A program made the translations under genes and the position numbers. A DNA stretch of 64,000 nucleotides from Petrolisthes cinctipes. Taxonomy: Eukaryota > Arthropoda > Malacostraca > Decapoda > Porcellanidae. Below, one piece after another: positions 63,006-64,000 of the stretch (within the stretch, counting starts at the first letter, position 1; every line of letters begins with the position of its first letter). The notes beneath the pieces were generated by a model that saw nothing but the letters and a program-made list of their open reading frames with translations, searched no databases and had not been told where the DNA came from. The stretch spans positions 1,024,501-1,088,500 of the forward strand of contig JAWQEG010001395.1 in the NCBI GenBank assembly GCA_033782935.1, written 5' to 3'.

Positions 63006-64000
63006 GAATTTGAGATATAAACGGGTACAGAAAATACATGCACATATTGACTTTGGGCATCTAAAATATCGATTTTCAGCATGTTTTGGGCCTGTATTTT
63101 GAAAATACTCTAACACTGAGTAGGCATGTACAGATTGCTTCTGGGACCCCAAAATATTGAATTTTCGGGTGTTTTGATCCTGAATTTGAGATATAAACGG
63201 GTACTGAAGATGCATGCACATATCGACTTTTGTGCACCTAAAAGATCGATTTTCAGTATGTTTTGAGCATGTATTTTGAAAATACTCTAACACGGAGTAG
63301 GCATGTACAGATCGCTTCTGGGACCACTAAATATAGAATTTTCGGGTGTTTTGGGACTGAATTTGAGATATCGACTTTTTGGCACCTAAAAGATCGATTT
63401 TTAGCATGTTTTAAGCCTATATTTTGAAAATATTCTAGCACGGAGTAGGCATGCACAGATTGCTTCTGGGACCCCAAAATATTGATTTTTCGGGTGTTTT
63501 GAGCCTGAATTTGAGATATAAACGGGTACAGACGATACATGCACATATTGACTTTGGGCACCAAAAATAGCGATTTTCAGCATGTTTTGGGCCTGAATTT
63601 TGAAAATACTCTAACTCGGAGTAGGCATGTACAGATCGCTTCTGGGACCCCAAAATATCGAATTTTCGGGTGTTTAGGGCCAGAATTTGAGATATAAACG
63701 GGTACAGAAGATGCATGCACATATCGACTTTTGGGCACCTATAAGATCGATTTTCAGTATGTTTTGAGCATGTATTTTGAAAATACTCTAACACGGAGTA
63801 GGCATGTACAGATCGCTTCTGGGACCCCTAAATATCGAATTTTCGGGTGTTTTGGGACTGAATTTGAGATATCGATTTTTTGGCACCTAAAATGTCGATT
63901 TTTAGCATGTTTTTAGCCTATATTTTGAAAATATTCTAGCACTGTGTAGGCATGTACAGATTGCTTCTGGGACCCCAAAATATCGAATTTTCGGGTGTTT
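63006..64000. repeat. Satellite stretch at the right edge of the window
   Basis: Ordinary A_b, B_b, C_b, A_a, B and C_a monomers with several single-copy changes: 'gggaccactaaatatag' at about 63,322, 'ggcatgcacagattg' at 63,448, 'acagacgatacatgc' at 63,527, 'aaaatagcgattttc' at 63,565 and 'ctaactcggag' at 63,609. This last kilobase looks more diverged than the recently duplicated block before it. The array continues beyond the window. Confidence 0.8.

Larger units (their letters stand above)
41019..64000. repeat. Satellite DNA array, right part, same family and orientation
   Basis: The array resumes in the same monomer and phase directly after the transposon and runs to the window edge. The a/b trimers continue. 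From about 49.2 kb onward the monomer junctions all keep the full 'gtaggcatg' spacer, unlike most of the 7-49 kb region. The last 10 kb is dominated by regular 501-bp spacing and recent tandem duplications (4,039, 1,503 and 353 bp offsets). Local variants such as 'caccgaaaagatcg' and 'cacccaaaaatgtcg' are confined to about 53.8-60 kb, so this end has its own homogenisation history. No gene is seen. Confidence 0.97.

Noticed and set aside
1..64000. CRISPR array
   Set aside because: Repeats are much too long, abut without unique spacers, and the variation between copies is substitution within one family. No cas genes are present.
1..64000. Assembly artefact as the cause of the large duplications
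   Set aside because: It cannot be excluded without reads, but copies differ by scattered point changes and by whole-monomer gains and losses, which false duplication of identical reads would not produce. The near-identical 1,503-bp and 2,141-bp duplications are the ones most worth checking.
1..64000. rDNA spacer, telomeric or bacterial repeat region
   Set aside because: There is no rRNA sequence, no short telomere-type repeat, and no bacterial genes. The monomer and higher-order structure fit a eukaryotic satellite.

Overview
The window is almost entirely one satellite DNA array. Positions 1-40,541 and 41,019-64,000 (about 63.5 kb, roughly 380 monomers) are copies of a single AT-rich family; a typical A monomer is about 39% G+C by direct count. 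The only other sequence is a 477-bp non-autonomous DNA transposon at 40,542-41,018. I found no convincing protein-coding gene, rRNA, tRNA, CRISPR array or promoter. Both window edges lie inside the array, so its true ends are not seen. The pattern (kilobases of higher-order tandem repeat plus a Tc1/mariner-type miniature element with a TA target duplication) points to nuclear heterochromatin of a eukaryote, most likely an animal, possibly pericentromeric or centromeric. I cannot name the species.

The array has several nested levels. The basal unit is about 88 bp. Two diverged 88-bp halves make monomers A (176 bp) and B (177 bp); a third monomer, C (148 bp), has lost about 28 bp from its first half. 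A-B-C makes a 501-bp higher-order repeat (HOR). It exists in two versions, here called a (A_a B_a C_a) and b (A_b B_b C_b), which often alternate to give a 1,002-bp six-monomer unit. I place monomer starts at the 'tacagat' that follows 'ggcatg'. Diagnostic marks: A_a has 'gggcaccaaaaatatcg' or 'gggcgcc' and 'gcctgaattttg'; A_b has 'gggcatctaaaatatcg' and 'gcctgtattttg'; B_a has 'gtttagggccagaattt' and 'gtttttggcctg'; B_b has 'gggtactgaagatg' and 'gttttgagcatg'; C_a has 'gataccttctgggacctct' and 'aaaatgtcg'; C_b has 'gatcgcttctgggacccct' and 'aaaagatcg'.

Above this lies a patchwork of segmental duplications, recognisable by shared private variants: 7.3-13.6 kb with 16.0-22.5 kb; 12.8-14.0 kb with 14.8-16.0 kb; 22.4-25.7 kb with 29.8-33.2 kb; 26.6-28.5 kb with 33.2-34.5 and 35.5-37.2 kb; an exact-looking 2,141-bp tandem duplication at 46.7-50.9 kb; 54.05-57.0 kb with 57.7-61.1 kb; a 353-bp dimer duplication near 58.3-59.1 kb; and a 1,503-bp tandem duplication at about 60.0-63.0 kb. 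Several breakpoints fall in short homologous stretches between monomer types and leave hybrid monomers (A/C of 166 bp, C/A of 148 bp). One such event removed exactly one monomer. The window is best read as a record of satellite evolution by unequal exchange and local homogenisation, plus one transposon insertion whose unfilled target allele is still present elsewhere in the array.
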